Below, one piece after another: positions 15,468 to 18,265 of a stretch of DNA of 18,265 bases. Numbering within the stretch: the first letter of the stretch is position 1; each line of letters begins with the position of its first letter. The DNA is from CAZEHJ01 sp964512485 (GTDB taxonomy: Bacteria > Bacteroidota > Rhodothermia > Rhodothermales > UBA10348). The translations under genes were made by a program, and so were the position numbers. The notes under the pieces were generated by a model. That model was not told the DNA's origin, did not search any database, and worked only from the letters and a program-made list of their open reading frames with translations. The DNA lies in the NCBI GenBank assembly GCA_964512485.1, contig CAZEHJ010000071.1, positions 1 to 18,265 on the forward strand, given 5' to 3'.

Positions 15468-16043
15468 TTACACTCTGGAAACATCTATTGCTCCTTCTTC
15501 AGAAACGATAAAATTCACAGCAATGTCGTGCTTTTCTACAGGAATTGAATCAACAATCTGCTCGTGGAATACGGGCGCGATCAATACCGCGTTGGTCCTT
15601 CGGAGAAAGCGGTCGTAAAAACCACCTCCATAGCCCAGACGATTACCTTTTCGGTCGACCGCCATGGCCGGAACGAGGATCACAGCCGGAGATTCAGCTT
15701 CGAATTCTGCTCCGGAGGCCGGGTGCATTTCTCCGAATACACCTACCTCGAGGTCGCTTTCGTTCAGAAAAACACGGTGTCGAAGTTCATTTCCATCCAC
15801 GACAGGTAAGACAATCTGCGTTCCGGATTCAAACAACTGTAAAAGTGCTGGCCGAATATCTACTTCCCGATTTTTGTGAATCGGCCAGTATGTATGAACA
15901 CTCGAGGCATTGCGAAGTAACTGCATCCCCAGAAGATGTTCACAGATGCTCGTTGATCGAGTCTTCCAACTTTCCTGGGTCAAGGAGGACCGGAATCTTC
16001 TGATCGAATCCCTGAGCGCAATCTTATCAGTCACCTTCAACAC
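15468..16043 (-). CDS. 5-formyltetrahydrofolate cyclo-ligase
   Basis: This enzyme (MTHFS/YgfA family) converts 5-formyl-THF and ATP to 5,10-methenyl-THF, returning a stored folate to the one-carbon pool. The 191-residue length is normal. Visible family features are the N-terminal Lys/Arg-rich helix (KIALRDSIRRFR), VHTYWPIHKNREVDIRP, LPVVDGNELRHR, and the nucleotide/substrate loop RLGYGGGFYDRFL at residues 135-147, followed by the conserved PVEKHD near 168-173. The start is a GTG at 16043; a stop lies two codons upstream, and a second GTG at 16034 is possible. The start is only 17 bp from the start of the divergent CxxC protein gene, so their promoters must lie partly in each other's coding sequence. 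It is 72 bp upstream of the larger PspC gene. Confidence 0.93.
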   Translation of the reverse strand: MLKVTDKIALRDSIRRFRSSLTQESWKTRSTSICEHLLGMQLLRNASSVHTYWPIHKNREVDIRPALLQLFESGTQIVLPVVDGNELRHRVFLNESDLEVGVFGEMHPASGAEFEAESPAVILVPAMAVDRKGNRLGYGGGFYDRFLRRTNAVLIAPVFHEQIVDSIPVEKHDIAVNFIVSEEGAIDVSRV

Positions 16044-16060
16044 TCGCTACTGCCGAATTC

Positions 16061-16417
16061 ATGAATGCGAAGAATACCGATCGTTTAGAACATTTTCGTC
16101 AACACCGGGAGAAAATGAATGCCAGGATTCTGGAAGAAGGGGGACACCTGGGTATTAAGCGGTTTTTCAACCTGGATACAAGAGCGTACGAAGACGGTGC
16201 GCTGGAAGGGCGAACGAAGGAACTGTTAGGTCTCGTGGCATCAATGGTTCTCAGATGCAACGATTGTATCGATTATCATCTGGAACAGTGTGTGCATTCA
16301 GGCTTCTCGAATGAAGAGTTGAATGATGCGATGAATGTGGCTCTGGTGGTGGGGGGATCCATTGTGATTCCGCACCTTCGACACGCCGTGGAAACCATAG
16401 ATATGTTGCGCCAATAG
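16061..16417 (+). CDS. AhpD-like/carboxymuconolactone decarboxylase family protein
   Basis: A 118-residue all-helical protein of the CMD/AhpD superfamily. The redox motif C66-N-D-C69-x3-H73 is present, preceded by E54 in KELLGLVASMVLR; in AhpD the equivalent Cys pair and Glu/His relay support peroxidase or disulfide reductase activity. It is therefore more likely a thiol oxidoreductase than a true 4-carboxymuconolactone decarboxylase, and no aromatic-degradation genes are near. The N-terminus EHFRQHREKMNARILEEG fits related Bacteroidota proteins in length, which favours the ATG at 16061 over the internal one at 16115. It is divergent from the cyclo-ligase gene, with 17 bp between start codons. 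The partner reductant and substrate are unknown. Confidence 0.88.
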   Translation: MNAKNTDRLEHFRQHREKMNARILEEGGHLGIKRFFNLDTRAYEDGALEGRTKELLGLVASMVLRCNDCIDYHLEQCVHSGFSNEELNDAMNVALVVGGSIVIPHLRHAVETIDMLRQ

Positions 16418-16444
16418 CGCCTCAGCAGTGAAGATATGGTGGAT

Positions 16445-16457
16445 TCAGCTTCGCTGA
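16445..16457 (+). other. short hairpin TCAGC-TTC-GCTGA after the AhpD-like gene
   Basis: A perfect 5-bp stem with a 3-base loop, 27 bp after the stop codon. A competing pairing joins CTCAGC at 16421-16426 with GCTGAG at 16453-16458. Neither is followed by a T-run, so it is not a standard intrinsic terminator. Confidence 0.3.
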
Positions 16458-16533
16458 GCGACACACTCTGAGTTTCAGCCCTCGTGGAAGGCACGTTTCT
16501 TTGTGAAAAGTGCGAATAACCCCTATTTTTGCC

Positions 16534-16557
16534 TGTCTGTGCCATTTTGTACAGACA
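16534..16557 (+). promoter_or_regulatory. inverted repeat TGTCTGT-N10-ACAGACA upstream of ffh
   Basis: A perfect 7-bp inverted repeat with a 10-base centre, lying 67 bp before the ffh ATG in the longest intergenic stretch of the window (about 207 bp, which otherwise shows no gene). It could be an operator or a leader hairpin of the ffh-rpsP transcript. No convincing promoter could be placed nearby. No 4.5S-type SRP RNA core was recognised here. Confidence 0.35.
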
Positions 16558-16624
16558 TAGTTGAAACGTGGTCATACCGCTATCTGGTAAGGCCGGCAAT
16601 GAGAAGTCAGGAACGACAAAATTG

Positions 16625-17971
16625 ATGTTTGAGAATCTATCAGAAAAGCTGGAAGGTGCCCTGCGATCGCTGAGCGGTCAAGGACGTATCACGGAGCTGA
16701 ATATCGCGGAGAGTATGCGCGAGATTCGGCGGGCTTTGCTGGATGCGGACGTCAATTATCAGGTCGCAAAAGACTTCACAGAGAGGATCAAGGAAAAAGC
16801 CCTCGGAGGCGATGTTCTCAATTCTGTTTCTCCCGGTGAACAGCTCGTCAAAATTGTGTACGACGAACTGGTTCATTTTCTGGGTGAAACGCATGAGGAC
16901 ATTTCGTTTTCGACGCAGCCCCCGACAGTCATTCTCATCGCTGGACTTCAGGGTTCTGGTAAAACCACGTTTACTGGCAAACTTGCAAACTACTTCAAAG
17001 GAAAGGGCAGGTCTCCAATGCTTGCTGCAGCTGACGTATACCGTCCGGCGGCTGTGGACCAGCTCAAGACCCTAGCCGATTCCATTGAAGTGCCCGTCTA
17101 CTCACTGGAGGAAGATGGTGCTATCGTTCAGGATCCGGTCCGTATTGCCAAGGAAGCTGTTAAGGCTGCCCGCAAACAGGCTCGAGATATTCTGATTATC
17201 GATACCGCCGGAAGACTCCATGTGGACGAAAAGATGATGACCGAGGTCTCTGACATCAAGTCAGCAGTCAATCCGAGTGAGATTCTTTTCGTTGTGGACG
17301 CAATGACCGGTCAGGATGCTGTCAATACAGCTGTTGAATTCAATCAACGACTGAACTTTGATGGCGTCGTTCTGACGAAGCTGGACGGAGATACGCGAGG
17401 CGGCGCCGCGTTATCAATCCGGACAGTTGTTCAGAAGCCGATCAAATTCGCTTCGACAGGAGAGAAGCTCGATGCGCTCACCCCGTTCTACCCGGACAGG
17501 ATGGCGCAACGGATTCTCGGAATGGGAGACGTTGTCTCCTTTGTTGAGAAAGCGCAGGAGCAGTTTGACGAGAAACAGGCGGACAAGCTTCAGAAGAAAA
17601 TCCAGTCGGAGAAATTCGACCTGGAAGATTTTCTGGATCAGCTTAATCGTCTGAAAAAGATGGGATCCATGAAGGATCTCGTCGGGATGATTCCTGGCGT
17701 TGGTCGTCAGGTCAAGGATCTGGATATCGAAGAAGATGCATTCAAATACATCGAAGCGATTATCTATTCCATGACCCCCGAAGAGCGACACAAGCCGGAA
17801 CTCATCAACGGTAGCCGTCGGCGCAGAATTGCGCGAGGGGCGGGTGTCGAAGTCCGGGAAGTGAATCAGCTTCTGAAACAGTTCCGGGACATGAAAAAGA
17901 TGATGAAGACAATGACCAAACTCATGGGTAAAGGCAGGTCACTGGATCTGGCTTCCATGATGGGTGGCTGA
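16625..17971 (+). CDS. ffh: signal recognition particle protein Ffh
   Basis: Ffh binds SRP RNA and signal sequences of nascent membrane proteins and delivers ribosomes to the receptor FtsY. The 448-residue protein starts at the ATG giving MFENLSEKLEGALRSL, the standard Ffh N-terminus; an in-frame GTG at 16568 would add 19 residues not expected in the family. The NG domain shows the P-loop G107-LQGSGKTT, ADVYRPAAVDQL, D193-T-A-G-R and T251-KLDGD256. The M domain has the SRP-RNA-binding helix-turn-helix INGSRRRRIARGAG and a Met-rich end (MKKMMKTMTKLMGKG, then MMGG). rpsP follows after 49 bp, a gene order common in bacteria, so the two are probably cotranscribed. Confidence 0.98.
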   Translation: MFENLSEKLEGALRSLSGQGRITELNIAESMREIRRALLDADVNYQVAKDFTERIKEKALGGDVLNSVSPGEQLVKIVYDELVHFLGETHEDISFSTQPPTVILIAGLQGSGKTTFTGKLANYFKGKGRSPMLAAADVYRPAAVDQLKTLADSIEVPVYSLEEDGAIVQDPVRIAKEAVKAARKQARDILIIDTAGRLHVDEKMMTEVSDIKSAVNPSEILFVVDAMTGQDAVNTAVEFNQRLNFDGVVLTKLDGDTRGGAALSIRTVVQKPIKFASTGEKLDALTPFYPDRMAQRILGMGDVVSFVEKAQEQFDEKQADKLQKKIQSEKFDLEDFLDQLNRLKKMGSMKDLVGMIPGVGRQVKDLDIEEDAFKYIEAIIYSMTPEERHKPELINGSRRRRIARGAGVEVREVNQLLKQFRDMKKMMKTMTKLMGKGRSLDLASMMGG

Positions 17972-18020
17972 TGACTGTCATCGTCAACAACAACAACTAG
18001 ATCACAATCAGTTAGAAAAA

Positions 18021-18265
18021 GTGTCAGTAAAGCTTCGTTTAAGAAGAATGGGCCGCAAGAAGCGCCCCATTTACGCAATTGTCGCGACGGACTCAAGAAG
18101 TCCCCGTGATGGACGGTATATAGAGGACCTGGGTCGATACGATTCAATCGTTGAGCCAGCCACCCTCACACTCAATGCAGAAAGGTGCCTCTATTGGCTT
18201 GAGACAGGTGCTCAGCCGAGTGACACAGTTCGTTCGCTGCTTAGCCGCGAAGGTGTCATGCTCGC
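18021..18265 (+). CDS. rpsP: 30S ribosomal protein S16, 3' end outside window
   Basis: S16 is a small-subunit protein that helps 30S assembly. The frame opens at a GTG and reads VSVKLRLRRMGRKKRPIYAI and then the conserved TDSRSPRDGRYIEDLGRYDSI, NAERCLYWLETGAQPSDTV and LLSREGV, covering nearly all of the core S16 domain in 81 complete codons before the window ends. The stop is not reached, so any C-terminal extension, common in Bacteroidota S16, cannot be seen. The start is inferred from family alignment; no Shine-Dalgarno is clear. In many bacteria rimM, trmD and rplS follow. Confidence 0.96.
   Translation, partial: MSVKLRLRRMGRKKRPIYAIVATDSRSPRDGRYIEDLGRYDSIVEPATLTLNAERCLYWLETGAQPSDTVRSLLSREGVML

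Noticed and set aside
16568..16624. 19-residue in-frame extension of ffh from a GTG
   Set aside because: Standard Ffh proteins start at the MFENLSEKL position.
1..18265. Search for a defence island, toxin-antitoxin pair, phage, insertion sequence or CRISPR
   Set aside because: No such proteins, repeats or end sequences were seen; the lone XRE protein with an ImmA-like domain fits the ScfR/PrpR family better than a phage repressor-protease or toxin-antitoxin pair.

Overview
This 18.3 kb window is a compact run of bacterial chromosomal genes with roughly balanced base composition by eye. It carries 15 recognisable protein genes plus one partial gene at each end. The evidence points to a member of the Bacteroidota in the broad sense, possibly the Rhodothermota/Balneolota side. 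There is a two-part outer-surface protein with a carboxypeptidase-like domain and a DUF5686-like body, MutS has the GPNMAGKS form of Walker A, and most genes have no Shine-Dalgarno sequence. The lineage is an inference. A run of exactly 100 N (9702-9801) shows this is a scaffolded draft or metagenome assembly. No rRNA, tRNA, CRISPR array, transposase, integrase or phage gene was seen.

Layout. 1-4144 (+): the 3' part of recA, a secreted PAP2-family phosphatase whose start overlaps the end of recA, and a DUF5686-type surface protein. 4167-5063 (-): a two-domain rhodanese sulfurtransferase, divergent from the next block. 5166-9701 (+): mutS, a gamma-carbonic-anhydrase-like protein coupled to it by an ATGA overlap, and purD, which runs into the assembly gap. 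9837-10880 (+): an exported NHL-type beta-propeller protein, tail to tail and overlapping by 22 bp with a large XRE/ImmA-type regulator on the minus strand (10859-12385). The 185 bp between that regulator and adk holds two related palindromes, the best candidate operators in the window. 12571-14493 (+): adk and an M16-fold protein without the zinc motif. 14512-16043 (-): a minimal PspC protein, a larger PspC protein with two membrane segments and a very basic linker, and 5-formyltetrahydrofolate cyclo-ligase. 16061-18265 (+): an AhpD-like CxxC protein, ffh and the start of rpsP.

Most of the content is housekeeping: recombination and mismatch repair (RecA, MutS), purine and one-carbon metabolism (PurD, Adk, formyl-THF cyclo-ligase), and protein targeting and translation (Ffh, S16). 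There is no stretch over 300 bases without a gene; the longest are about 207 bp before ffh and 185 bp before adk. I did not find a convincing new multi-gene system. The items most worth a second look are the paired palindromes beside the ScfR/PrpR-like regulator, the unusual PspC pair, the adenylate kinase with altered conserved residues, and the M16 pseudo-protease with no active partner beside it.
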